A stretch of 64,000 bases of DNA, taken from assembly GCA_948470475.1 (NCBI GenBank), contig OX419338.1, positions 531,001 through 595,000 on the forward strand. The letters run 5' to 3'. Both the position numbers and the translations under genes were made by a program. This stretch comes from Galaxea fascicularis (Eukaryota > Cnidaria > Anthozoa > Scleractinia > Euphylliidae). The notes below the pieces were generated by a model. That model worked only from the letters and a program-made list of their open reading frames with translations, searched no databases and had not been told where the DNA came from. Of this stretch, positions 22,501 to 34,838 are shown piece after piece; position 1 is the first letter of the stretch; every line of letters starts with the position of its first letter.

Positions 22501-25500
22501 CTCAACACTTGCACACCAGACCCCCTCAACACTTGCACACCAGACCCCCTCAACACTTGCACACCAGACCCCCTCAACACTTGCACACCAGACCCCCTCA
22601 ACACTTGCACACCAGACCCCCTCAACACTTGCACACCAGACCCCCTCAACACTTGCACACCAGACCCCCTCAACACTTGCACACCAGACCCCCTCAACAC
22701 TTGCACACCAGACCCCCTCAACACTTGCACACCAGACCCCCTCAACACTTGCACACCAGACCCCCTCAACACTTGCACACCAGACCCCCTCAACACTTGC
22801 ACACCAGACCCCCTCAACACTTGCACACCAGACCCCCTCAACACTTGCACACCAGACCCCCTCAACACTTGCACACCAGACCCCCTCAACACTTGCACAC
22901 CAGACCCCCTCAACACTTGCACACCAGACCCCCTCAACACTTGCACACCAGACCCCCTCAACACTTGCACACCAGACCCCCTCAACACTTGCACACCAGA
23001 CCCCCTCAACACTTGCACACCAGACCCCCTCAACACTTGCACACCAGACCCCCTCAACACTTGCACACCAGACCCCCTCAACACTTGCACACCAGACCCC
23101 CTCAACACTTGCACACCAGACCCCCTCAACACTTGCACACCAGACCCCCTCAACACTTGCACACCAGACCCCCTCAACACTTGCACACCAGACCCCCTCA
23201 ACACTTGCACACCAGACCCCCTCAACACTTGCACACCAGACCCCCTCAACACTTGCACACCAGACCCCCTCAACACTTGCACACCAGACCCCCTCAACAC
23301 TTGCACACCAGACCCCCTCAACACTTGCACACCAGACCCCCTCAACACTTGCACACCAGACCCCCTCAACACTTGCACACCAGACCCCCTCAACACTTGC
23401 ACACCAGACCCCCTCAACACTTGCACACCAGACCCCCTCAACACTTGCACACCAGACCCCCTCAACACTTGCACACCAGACCCCCTCAACACTTGCACAC
23501 CAGACCCCCTCAACACTTGCACACCAGACCCCCTCAACACTTGCACACCAGACCCCCTCAACACTTGCACACCAGACCCCCTCAACACTTGCACACCAGA
23601 CCCCCTCAACACTTGCACACCAGACCCCCTCAACACTTGCACACCAGACCCCCTCAACACTTGCACACCAGACCCCCTCAACACTTGCACACCAGACCCC
23701 CTCAACACTTGCACACCAGACCCCCTCAACACTTGCACACCAGACCCCCTCAACACTTGCACACCAGACCCCCTCAACACTTGCACACCAGACCCCCTCA
23801 ACACTTGCACACCAGACCCCCTCAACACTTGCACACCAGACCCCCTCAACACTTGCACACCAGACCCCCTCAACACTTGCACACCAGACCCCCTCAACAC
23901 TTGCACACCAGACCCCCTCAACACTTGCACACCAGACCCCCTCAACACTTGCACACCAGACCCCCTCAACACTTGCACACCAGACCCCCTCAACACTTGC
24001 ACACCAGACCCCCTCAACACTTGCACACCAGACCCCCTCAACACTTGCACACCAGACCCCCTCAACACTTGCACACCAGACCCCCTCAACACTTGCACAC
24101 CAGACCCCCTCAACACTTGCACACCAGACCCCCTCAACACTTGCACACCAGACCCCCTCAACACTTGCACACCAGACCCCCTCAACACTTGCACACCAGA
24201 CCCCCTCAACACTTGCACACCAGACCCCCTCAACACTTGCACACCAGACCCCCTCAACACTTGCACACCAGACCCCCTCAACACTTGCACACCAGACCCC
24301 CTCAACACTTGCACACCAGACCCCCTCAACACTTGCACACCAGACCCCCTCAACACTTGCACACCAGACCCCCTCAACACTTGCACACCAGACCCCCTCA
24401 ACACTTGCACACCAGACCCCCTCAACACTTGCACACCAGACCCCCTCAACACTTGCACACCAGACCCCCTCAACACTTGCACACCAGACCCCCTCAACAC
24501 TTGCACACCAGACCCCCTCAACACTTGCACACCAGACCCCCTCAACACTTGCACACCAGACCCCCTCAACACTTGCACACCAGACCCCCTCAACACTTGC
24601 ACACCAGACCCCCTCAACACTTGCACACCAGACCCCCTCAACACTTGCACACCAGACCCCCTCAACACTTGCACACCAGACCCCCTCAACACTTGCACAC
24701 CAGACCCCCTCAACACTTGCACACCAGACCCCCTCAACACTTGCACACCAGACCCCCTCAACACTTGCACACCAGACCCCCTCAACACTTGCACACCAGA
24801 CCCCCTCAACACTTGCACACCAGACCCCCTCAACACTTGCACACCAGACCCCCTCAACACTTGCACACCAGACCCCCTCAACACTTGCACACCAGACCCC
24901 CTCAACACTTGCACACCAGACCCCCTCAACACTTGCACACCAGACCCCCTCAACACTTGCACACCAGACCCCCTCAACACTTGCACACCAGACCCCCTCA
25001 ACACTTGCACACCAGACCCCCTCAACACTTGCACACCAGACCCCCTCAACACTTGCACACCAGACCCCCTCAACACTTGCACACCAGACCCCCTCAACAC
25101 TTGCACACCAGACCCCCTCAACACTTGCACACCAGACCCCCTCAACACTTGCACACCAGACCCCCTCAACACTTGCACACCAGACCCCCTCAACACTTGC
25201 ACACCAGACCCCCTCAACACTTGCACACCAGACCCCCTCAACACTTGCACACCAGACCCCCTCAACACTTGCACACCAGACCCCCTCAACACTTGCACAC
25301 CAGACCCCCTCAACACTTGCACACCAGACCCCCTCAACACTTGCACACCAGACCCCCTCAACACTTGCACACCAGACCCCCTCAACACTTGCACACCAGA
25401 CCCCCTCAACACTTGCACACCAGACCCCCTCAACACTTGCACACCAGACCCCCTCAACACTTGCACACCAGACCCCCTCAACACTTGCACACCAGACCCC

Positions 25501-26963
25501 CTCAACACTTGCACACCAGACCCCCTCAACACTTGCACACCAGACCCCCTCAACACTTGCACACCAGACCCCCTCAACACTTGCACACCAGACCCCCTCA
25601 ACACTTGCACACCAGACCCCCTCAACACTTGCACACCAGACCCCCTCAACACTTGCACACCAGACCCCCTCAACACTTGCACACCAGACCCCCTCAACAC
25701 TTGCACACCAGACCCCCTCAACACTTGCACACCAGACCCCCTCAACACTTGCACACCAGACCCCCTCAACACTTGCACACCAGACCCCCTCAACACTTGC
25801 ACACCAGACCCCCTCAACACTTGCACACCAGACCCCCTCAACACTTGCACACCAGACCCCCTCAACACTTGCACACCAGACCCCCTCAACACTTGCACAC
25901 CAGACCCCCTCAACACTTGCACACCAGACCCCCTCAACACTTGCACACCAGACCCCCTCAACACTTGCACACCAGACCCCCTCAACACTTGCACACCAGA
26001 CCCCCTCAACACTTGCACACCAGACCCCCTCAACACTTGCACACCAGACCCCCTCAACACTTGCACACCAGACCCCCTCAACACTTGCACACCAGACCCC
26101 CTCAACACTTGCACACCAGACCCCCTCAACACTTGCACACCAGACCCCCTCAACACTTGCACACCAGACCCCCTCAACACTTGCACACCAGACCCCCTCA
26201 ACACTTGCACACCAGACCCCCTCAACACTTGCACACCAGACCCCCTCAACACTTGCACACCAGACCCCCTCAACACTTGCACACCAGACCCCCTCAACAC
26301 TTGCACACCAGACCCCCTCAACACTTGCACACCAGACCCCCTCAACACTTGCACACCAGACCCCCTCAACACTTGCACACCAGACCCCCTCAACACTTGC
26401 ACACCAGACCCCCTCAACACTTGCACACCAGACCCCCTCAACACTTGCACACCAGACCCCCTCAACACTTGCACACCAGACCCCCTCAACACTTGCACAC
26501 CAGACCCCCTCAACACTTGCACACCAGACCCCCTCAACACTTGCACACCAGACCCCCTCAACACTTGCACACCAGACCCCCTCAACACTTGCACACCAGA
26601 CCCCCTCAACACTTGCACACCAGACCCCCTCAACACTTGCACACCAGACCCCCTCAACACTTGCACACCAGACCCCCTCAACACTTGCACACCAGACCCC
26701 CTCAACACTTGCACACCAGACCCCCTCAACACTTGCACACCAGACCCCCTCAACACTTGCACACCAGACCCCCTCAACACTTGCACACCAGACCCCCTCA
26801 ACACTTGCACACCAGACCCCCTCAACACTTGCACACCAGACCCCCTCAACACTTGCACACCAGACCCCCTCAACACTTGCACACCAGACCCCCTCAACAC
26901 TTGCACACCAGACCCCCTCAACACTTGCACACCAGACCCCCTCAACACTTGCACACCAGACCC
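19562..26963. repeat. Satellite array: about 308 identical 24-bp units
   Basis: The period is exactly 24 bp across 7,402 bp. Each unit contains GACCCCCTCAACACTTG followed by CACACCA. I saw no substitution or indel anywhere in the array; variation is confined to the first and last partial units. The plus strand is 50% C and about 8% G, so the complement has a GGGGG run in every unit. Because 24 is divisible by 3 and units lack stops, three plus frames and one minus frame stay open for about 2,480 codons. These are not considered genes. Confidence 0.98.
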
Positions 26964-27093
26964 GGAGTTTGTTTTTGGTTGCTGAGAATTGTGGTTTTGG
27001 TTTTTTGTCATGAGAATCGGAGAACTGAGTGTTTAGGAGATGGTTAAATCTTATTTAAAAGGAATGAAATTTTGAGGCAGCTACTGCTGGTGG

Positions 27094-27545
27094 AGAGTGC
27101 GTTTTTTAAGTTTGTTTTTTGATGTTTATTAGTTTTGCTTGATATGAATTTGGTTTTTTTTTTAAGGGTTTTTGTGCTAGATAGACTTTGTTTACTAACG
27201 GATCCTTTTAACTGGTGAGGCACATTTGATGGAAACTGGAACCGGAGCTTACATGCTTGTATAGTTTGGATGCACCTTCCCTGGCAGTTTTTTTAATTCG
27301 CTCAGTATGGCTTGCTAAGGAAACTCAATGGGTTTTGTAGCCTGACAAACGTCTTGCAGCGAATAGAACAACTCATTCGTATCTCTATTAGGTGGAGCAT
27401 TCTTTTGCTGTTCTTGATCGATAAGTATCAATGGCCGGGAATTTGAAAATCAGCCACCAATTGTTCTTCAATGTGTATGTCAGTAACGTGGCCGAGGCTC
27501 CTTTAACATTGATTATTTAACCTGAAAAGCGCAAATAGTCGTTTT
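27094..27545. repeat. Array-flanking repeat, left member of an inverted pair
   Basis: This sequence matches the reverse complement of 37180-37460. Shared blocks include GAGTGCGTTTT, GGAATTTGA, CAGCCACCAATT and GAGGCTCCTTTAAC, with numerous indels. It flanks the 24-bp array on its inner side just as its partner flanks the 20-bp array. Confidence 0.75.
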
Positions 27546-29771
27546 AATTACAGGTGACTTTACATCTAGGTTAACACGTGGAACAATTGAATAGCAAAGG
27601 GAAAAATTGTACGCTTTAACATATGAGTGTGCTTGTGTTTAAGAATGCCTTTAATTTTGTGACATTTTCAAAAATGCTGTAGGTTTTGGTGAGGTAAAGT
27701 GAACTTTGTACGCCATTATGGAAATGTTCTAATGTTAGATTTAATGGTATCACATGTATATTCAAGGTACACATCAACTAGCTTTATTCAGCAATCACCT
27801 CTAATTTTCAAGCAGTTTTAAATACGTGTAAATTCACTCCAGTGGCAAATGTGCTACATATACATTGTATTCTTTGACGTGGAGACTGAAACCTCAACTC
27901 TTTACTGTAAAACTAATTTCTTCAAAGTTAATGTTAAGAAGTTTTCGCCATTTCAGGAATGATTCTGACGCAATGAGGAAGTTGTTTTCCGCCAACATTT
28001 CGCAAAACTTACTTTTTCTGTACGCCGTTTGGTTATTTCGAGAGTAATTACCCCAAATGCAACCAAGGTGCAACATTTAGAACATTTAATATTTCTTACC
28101 TTCTAACATTTAAAATTAGTAATACTAAGAGTCGAAAAGTAGACTGGGGTCAGTCGGAAGAATTTAGTTTTGCCGCTCTTATAGGAGACGAAAATCCTTG
28201 TCTAAAGTAAAACCGGCCGAAAGAGCAAGTCACGGTAAATCACTCAATATCTCGAAATAAAATATGGGGATTTGATTTGTATGTTCTGAATAATAATCGA
28301 AATATCGGAGACGCAGATGGTCCGAAAAGGAACGACAACCGTGTGACGTGAGTCCGGTGATGTTCCCCGGTAAGCACAACGAAAGGAGGTAGAAACAAAG
28401 CGAAACAAACAAACACCTTCCCACAATCTCCCAACAGACCATGAATTGAATTAAAATAACTAATGTTTATTAAATGGGAAAGTAGTAACACAAATACTAA
28501 ATATTAAACTTATGTTTACAAATTATGGTCTAAGACAACGACAACTAAGTAAATTAAATTGATTTAAAACTGACTTATTTCTAAACTGATTCAATTCCTA
28601 AGTAACTTTAAGACTTAAAAAATTAACTACGAAACTAATTTACAGTTAATTATTTGCAGTTCAGTTCTTTTTTGAAGTCTTTGACCTTCCGAAAACTAAC
28701 ACCACAAAATCAGAACCAACTCCACAAACCTCTTTTTCTACGGTTCAAACCACGCTCCACGTCCAGCTCCACGTCCTGCTTTGCTTTATCTTTTCGACGT
28801 TTCCTTCTCAGCAAGTAGTCTTTCAACACTACTCAAGCTCAAGCTCCGCTTTATGGCCACCAATGACAAATGGTTTTTGTCAGGTTATTTGACCGCCGCC
28901 TGCCAATGACTCTTGGCAGTGAATTCTCTTCTCTTCTCCTCCTGCTGGCTGCCCTTTAAATTCCTCTTTTTCCTTGCTTACTTCCTTCACCAAAAGCTAC
29001 TGCACACTACGTTTGCTCGACTAACATTTATACATTCATGCTAATTGTTTTTTACAATTAAAATTTAACCTACATATTGTTTATAAACACGATACCTTAC
29101 ACTCCTACGACAACACTTTACTAAATCAACACTTAAGAACAATATACTTATTGGCTATTCTTACAAATCCTAATTACAAAACACCCCTATTAACAGGATC
29201 TAAACACCACTGACAGTGAATAATTAACACTAGAACGAAAACCTTGAAACAAATAGAAACAAAATCATCACAACACGGTAAGGAGATTCCTCGACTTGCA
29301 TCGATTGCTATCGTTAAGGACTTAAAGCTCAACGTTTTTGGCATGCTGATACAATTTGGCGGTAGTCGACGGTCCACATTTTGGAACCGTCGGGTTTCGT
29401 AATGGCCCATCCGTTGAACATATGCATGCATACCAATTACCCATTTCTAAGCCTTCCGCAGATATGGACGCAAATTAAATACATTAATTTTTCCCTCCTT
29501 GTTATTATTGTTTTGTTGTTATTTTTGTTCGATATTGTTGTTGTTGTGTTTCAGGCTTTTGAATAACAACTCAGAAATAGTTTTGTCAAAATTTGATTCT
29601 CATTGATAACAATGACAGTATGGATAGATCAACAAACTAAGTGATACTCGAATTAAGCGCTCTCCCTCCTTCCCCCCACCCTGACTACATTATTTTCTCC
29701 AAATTTGATTGCCATTGATGACAATCACAATTTGGATAGATTAATTTGATTTTCTTTTGATCTTGTGTTCT
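27546..29771. other. Intergenic, nothing recognised
   Basis: AT-rich sequence with short frames only. A pair of imperfect direct repeats of about 45 bp (near 29587 and 29703, containing TTTGAT and CATTGAT) is the only structure I noted. Confidence 0.5.
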
Positions 29772-30685
29772 AAAACTTGGCAATGGCAGTAGTTGATTTA
29801 CAAGCTGAACCGGGAAAAGGCGCACCCTTAAGTTTTCACTCGAATTTGAAACAAAACCTGTGCGTTTGTTACCACAAAATCTTCATGGATCAGTGTGCGA
29901 CTGTATCATTTGCATTTAATTCCCTTGTCCTATTAAATACTTCACTCGATGTAAGAACTCGTATAAGACTTATCTGAACTAGCTGGAACTGCAGTCGCAG
30001 AGCGGAATGTTGAATATTAAGCGCTAGCGTTCATTTGATGTTGCAACCACTAACTCGGGAAACACAAACTCGTACATAATCCAAATAACAACTGAGTGAG
30101 AACTAACCTGCACAGTCTCAGTCTGATCTTTGTTGTTCAACAAGAAGAGACCACGCCAAGGGCTTCAAAATGAGCTTTCACAGTATGTGGCAAACACCAC
30201 AAGAACTTTGGGCTCTTCCCTATGTATCACCTCTTTTTATACTGTACCAAAAGTTCACAACGTAATCTACGATGAAAAAATGTTTGGATTAGCCTGAGAA
30301 CTCCATGCAATTAACACCTTGATACAGCTCTCTTGTCAGAATCATCCACATTGCTCTCGGAATTTTTTGGCAGTTGAGTGTTATTTATTTCACAGGGCGG
30401 TGAGAAGACTAATGTTTTCAGTGGGTGCAATTAGTATCGCATTTAACGAAGTGTTCTTAGTTTTCTCAGCGAAACAACACAAAAAAAAAATAAAAAAAGT
30501 ATGCAATTAACACGTTAACGCGGCTCTCATGTCAGAATCGTCCCATGTGCATTCGGGTTTGTATTTATGTATCATGAGGCGGTGTGGAGACCAACGGACA
30601 CCTTGATCTCGATTTATACTAATTACATCTTGTGCATGCATCCTCTTCTGATCATGAAAATGCCGACTTCCTCATATTTTTAAAA
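29772..30685 (-). repeat. Left arm of a large inverted duplication
   Basis: This arm is the reverse complement of 31285-32879. I judge the identity to be high over the inner 650 bp (30019-30685 against 31285-31975). The homology continues outward (29772-30018 against about 32510-32879), with a segment present only on the right side (about 31980-32510). It contains a minus-strand TATAAAAAG at 30241-30233 and a donor-like CAG/GTTAGT at 30110-30102. Confidence 0.85.
30233..30241 (-). promoter_or_regulatory. TATA-box-like TATAAAAAG, mirrored copy
   Basis: TATAAAAAG on the minus strand is conserved with its mirror at 31758-31766. Both sit in well-conserved parts of the inverted arms and point outward. 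A conserved CAG/GTTAGT lies about 130 bp downstream in each arm, as a first exon and donor would. Function is inferred. Confidence 0.35.
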
Positions 30686-31757
30686 TTCAAATTCCCTTGT
30701 TCACTTATAATTATTTGAGGGCAAAAATGTTTACCTTTTGCAAAACCCCAGTCTTACTTCCTCCAGCTAGAAACATAAATTTCTCGTTTTCAACAAACAA
30801 AAACTGATAACTCTGTTTTTAAGAGCGACGTTAATCAATCAAAATCTTTATATTAACACGGTAAAATTCATCAGGTGATTACAATATAAAATGCAACTAC
30901 ATAATAATTATTAATAACAGGAGCCCATAAATAATGGTTAGCTGTTAATAACAGTAACGTTACTTGAGAAAAATCAAAGGTCAACTGTTTTATTTTCCCC
31001 TTTCCCCGGCTTGGTACTCAAAATTCGTTTTTCTGCAGACATAAAAAGAAAATTTCCTATCATGGAGAAGCTCTTTTCCAGTGCAGGCACCATGCTTCAG
31101 CCTTCTTTTATTATCATGGAGTAACATATGTTATGCCGAGGCGACCCTGCTTCAGAGTTGAGTGTACATATTGATCAGTGATTGTATTTATAATCAATTG
31201 CTTGAAATATTCATTTCATTTGCAAAACAATTTCATCTAATTTTTTAAGGCAACAACCGAAAAGTATTCCTTTTTTTTCCGAGAAATTATGAAAATTATG
31301 AAGAAGTCGACATTTTCATGCTCAAAAGAGGGTACACGCAGCATTCGGTTAAAACGATCGATCGCACTTACTAATAAGGTGTGATTAGTATAAATCGAGA
31401 TCAAGGTACTCATGGGTCTCCACACAGCCTCATGAAACATAAATACAAACCAGAATGCACACGCGACGATTCTGACAAGAGAGCTACGTTAAAGTGTTAA
31501 TTGCATGTTTAGTGTCGTTTCGCTGAGAAAACTAAGAACAATTCGTTAAATGCGATACTAATTACACCCACTGAAAAAATTGGCGCCTTGTCTTCTCACT
31601 GCCCTGTGAAATAAATAACACTCAACTGTCAAAAAATTCCGAAAGCAACATGAACGATTCTGACAAGAGAGCTGGGTTAAGGTGTTAATTGCGTAGAGTT
31701 CACTAGCAAATCAAACATTTTTTCATCGTACAGTACGTTGCGAATTTTTTAATACAG

Positions 31758-31766
31758 TATAAAAAG
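31758..31766 (+). promoter_or_regulatory. TATA-box-like TATAAAAAG, mirrored copy
   Basis: Plus-strand TATAAAAAG faces right. A donor-like CAG/GTTAGT follows at 31886-31894. The intervening 120 bp contains no ATG, so it would be a non-coding first exon if transcribed. Conserved with 30233-30241. Confidence 0.35.
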
Positions 31767-32457
31767 AGGTGATACCTACGGCAGAGCCCAAAGTTCTTGT
31801 GGTGTTTGCCACATACTGTGAAAGCTCATTTTGAAATCTTTGGCGAGGTGTCTTCTTGTTGAACAACAAAGATCAGAAGACTCAGCAGGTTAGTTCTCGC
31901 TCAGTTATTATTTGAATTAAATATGAGTTTGTGTTTCCGAGTTATTGGCTGCAACATAAAATGAACGCTAGCGCTTTTTGATCATTGACCTTGAATCTCG
32001 TTAGCAGACGATTTCCGGCAGCTTCAATTGTTTCGAGACAAATGAGAACATGACGTGTACTTCGCACGATTTTGTTTGACCGCAAAAACATTTCTTATCG
32101 AGACTAGAGTGTACATATACAAGTAATTGGTTTATTTCTGTATATTTTCCCGTTGAATGTTGTCAAGGATGGATGAAAGTTACACGATGACTGGCGCCTT
32201 CAAAGGCGTTCGGTAAACATCACTGGGTTTAAAAAGGTACTGCCTGGCTGGCCGGGTTTTTCTTTATATGTTTCTTTGAACGATACACGAACGGTAACCC
32301 CGGCCCGAAACTGATTATGTTGTTATAGTGACCTCACGCATATGGCGTCAAATTTATTTCTATCACTCAAAATGCAGTTCAATAAGTGGTGAAGTGACCC
32401 TGCTACATATGATTTTTATTGTGCTTGCCTGACAAATCGCTTTTCTATCTTTTTAGG

Positions 32458-32834
32458 TCAAAATCAGAAGTTGTGAAGGGTGTGCGACTGAGAAACGCGA
32501 AGCACAAGAGTTTTCCACTCTGCGACTCAAGCCCCAGCTGATTCAGATAAGTCTTTATACACGAGTTCTTACCTTGAGTGATGTATTTAATAGGACAAGG
32601 CAACTGATCTATGAATATTTTGTGATAACAAGCGCACAGATTGTTTCAAATTCAAGTGAAAAATTAAGGGTGCGCGTTTTTGGAGGCTCCTCTAGAAAAT
32701 CAACTTTGTCTACTTCGGGAATTTTTCTAGAAAACTATAACATTGAAATGGAGGTGGAGACAAGTATATTCCAGCTGACAGGAATTGCTAAACAGAACAG
32801 CTTTTTCAAGTTAGTACCAAATTCAAAATACTAA
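32458..32834 (+). other. Possible terminal exon with unrecognised product
   Basis: A pyrimidine-rich TTTTTAG at 32451-32457 is followed by 125 open codons ending in TAA at 32834 (start VKIRSCEGC, end KLVPNSKY). It lies downstream of the outward-facing TATA box and donor. I recognise no family. The homologous segment in the left arm carries stops and frameshifts in this frame, which argues against coding; it may be chance. Confidence 0.15.
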
Positions 32835-33206
32835 GTTTAGATTTGTTTCAGAACAACAACTGCCATTGCCAAATTTTGAACTGTTAAAAAACGCTTCCTT
32901 TTTATGTGGGTGCCTCTCTGTCCACCCAATCACTTTTTGCATTTGTCCGTATGTTTATTATTCATTCCATTAGTAAAATTATTTTACGCGGCACAGCCTC
33001 AAATATTGATTTTATTTACAGTCTTGATTTAATTAGCGATAGCCAACGTTTCTTCACCACATTTTTGGTAACGGCATTTGCCAGTGAAATAAGAGGTACA
33101 GGCCGCCTAGAAAATTTTGGCACTTCGCCCCAATATATCAATACCATTTGTTTTGACTCATAAACACGCAACACTTGTGTAGTCTTTACATAGCAACCAG
33201 TATTGA

Positions 33207-33312
33207 GGCCCGGTTCAAACGTCGCACTTCACATGTGCCGAATTTAATTCCTATTTTAGTCGACTGAAATAATTAAATACGGCGTTTGATTCAGACGTCG
33301 AATTTAACTCCG
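33207..33312. mobile_element. Fragment of the CATGAGCCGAA/CATGTGCCGAA TIR family
   Basis: GGCCCGGTTCAAACGTCGCA followed by CTTCACATGTGCCGAA matches the termini at 13455, 43162 and 45547. A second, degenerate inverted terminus near GATTCAGACGTCGAA closes the fragment. No target duplication is evident. Confidence 0.55.
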
Positions 33313-33837
33313 TCCCCCGCCAATATACCTAGTCTCCTCTCGGACAGCTTGTTATCCAATATGGTAGAGAACAACGTGGTTAGTGTATACGTATGAAGTC
33401 GACGAAGACTCAGTTCGTTTTAATTCCGTGAGATGCCTGTGGCAACCACGGTGAAAATTCGATCGGGTTTCTTTTTTTACTTCATCGTAGTCCCAAATAA
33501 AGTTCTAAAGTGATGACGTCACAAATATTTCTTGAAATTATGGGATATGATGCCATACTCGTATAGAGCATACAAATTTGTTTCAGTTCCGTCAGTTTAG
33601 AACAATTAAGAGAGATGTGTATGGGGCAGTATAAAATTTTAATCCTTTATATTTCGGCTGGGAGTCACAGTTAAGAGCTAATTTTTGGCAAGGACCCTTT
33701 TTTAAGGATGCTCTATTCGAAAATGGCGCCAAATCCCATAATTTCACAAATTTAATTTTTTGTGACGTCACACTTTATAAACTCTATTGCAGTGTTTTCC
33801 GTACCCCGTTTCCTGCGGGAAGTATGAGGCGTCGAAG
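33313..33837. other. Intergenic, nothing recognised
   Basis: No coding frame or repeat structure identified. Two GTGACGTCAC-type palindromes occur near 33513 and 33761. Confidence 0.4.
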
Positions 33838-34838
33838 CAGTCAATATTCTATATTTATTTCTATTGTCAACTTACTTTTTATATGGTCAACTTTACTATT
33901 TCTATGGTCAAGTATTTCATAGATGGTCAACTCGATACTTTTTCTACGGTCAACGATGTCCAGAATGCATCGCGCCCAAACTCAAACAAAGATGGCCGGG
34001 TGTAGAAGTGGGGTGAATTATGGTTAAACTCCGCATAGCAACCCGACGAACACGGGTAGTTTTCATTCTTCATTCCGCACACTCATTTCCGTGGAAACCT
34101 TTTGAAAAAATTTATATTTTGGCTCTAATGCCTCTTATGGTTTTGCTTATGACATGTGTCTGGAAACACATTCCCAGTGTCCTTGGTATCGGCCATGAAT
34201 TTAAAAGTGCTAAATGGTCTCGAGGGCCCACGTAAATACACATTTTAAGCCAACGGAAACCTTTTAGGACACACATCAATTTCATCTCGATTACCCACCA
34301 AGTGTTAAAGTTCGATTCGTGAAAGGCAAAGCCTAAGGATCCTTGGAACGAATTCCTCGGAAGCTACTTTCACGAAAACACAGCGAATGTTTCAAGCAGC
34401 TTTTGCTAAACAGACGCTACCGCGTCGACGCAATCTAATGGGGAAAGTCCTATCAGGAATAAAATTCACTGAAAGGATCTCTGTGCTTACACAAAATTCA
34501 GTAAACAATAAAGCAATCTTGCCTTTTGTAACACCATACCAACCGTCAATGTCAAACTTAAAAAAAACTTGACGACGGGCAAAAAAATTGCATCTTCTGC
34601 AAAGTCAGCTGTTACTTCGCGCTGATATTTAAACAATCGGACACCAATTCTTATAAGAAAGCAAAGTCCTAAAAAAAATTACTCAGTTATAGCAAGTGCC
34701 GTTTGCGCAGTCTGTCGCCCCTTGCATTTTCTCAGAATGAAAACAACGCACTGAACATCGATGACCATATAAAAAGTATCAATTGACCATATAAAAAGTA
34801 AGTTGACCATAGTAGAAATTAATATAGGATATTGACTG
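33838..34838. mobile_element. 1-kb TIR element with GGTCAAC-rich inverted termini
   Basis: CAGTCAATATTCTATATTTA at the left end is inverted at the right end (TAATATAGGATATTGACTG). Both ends then carry several copies of ATGGTCAAC separated by TTTTTATA- or TTTCTA-type spacers. No transposase frame was seen in the 1,001 bp and no clear target duplication. Confidence 0.65.

Larger units (their letters stand above)
31285..32879 (+). repeat. Right arm of a large inverted duplication
   Basis: Partner of 29772-30685, separated by a unique loop at 30686-31284. Within each arm a segment of about 190 bp (AATTAACAC ... GCTCTCTTGTCAGAATC ... TATTTAT) is present twice in degenerate form. The right arm holds about 530 bp (31980-32510) lacking on the left. 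Confidence 0.85.

Noticed and set aside
19562..26963. CRISPR-like array
   Set aside because: Units are directly adjacent with no variable spacers, and the genome is eukaryotic.
19518..27047. Four overlapping frames of about 2,480-2,500 codons
   Set aside because: They are pure read-through of the 24-bp unit, which lacks stops in those frames; amino-acid patterns are 8-residue repeats in several frames and both strands at once, and there is no non-repeat domain.
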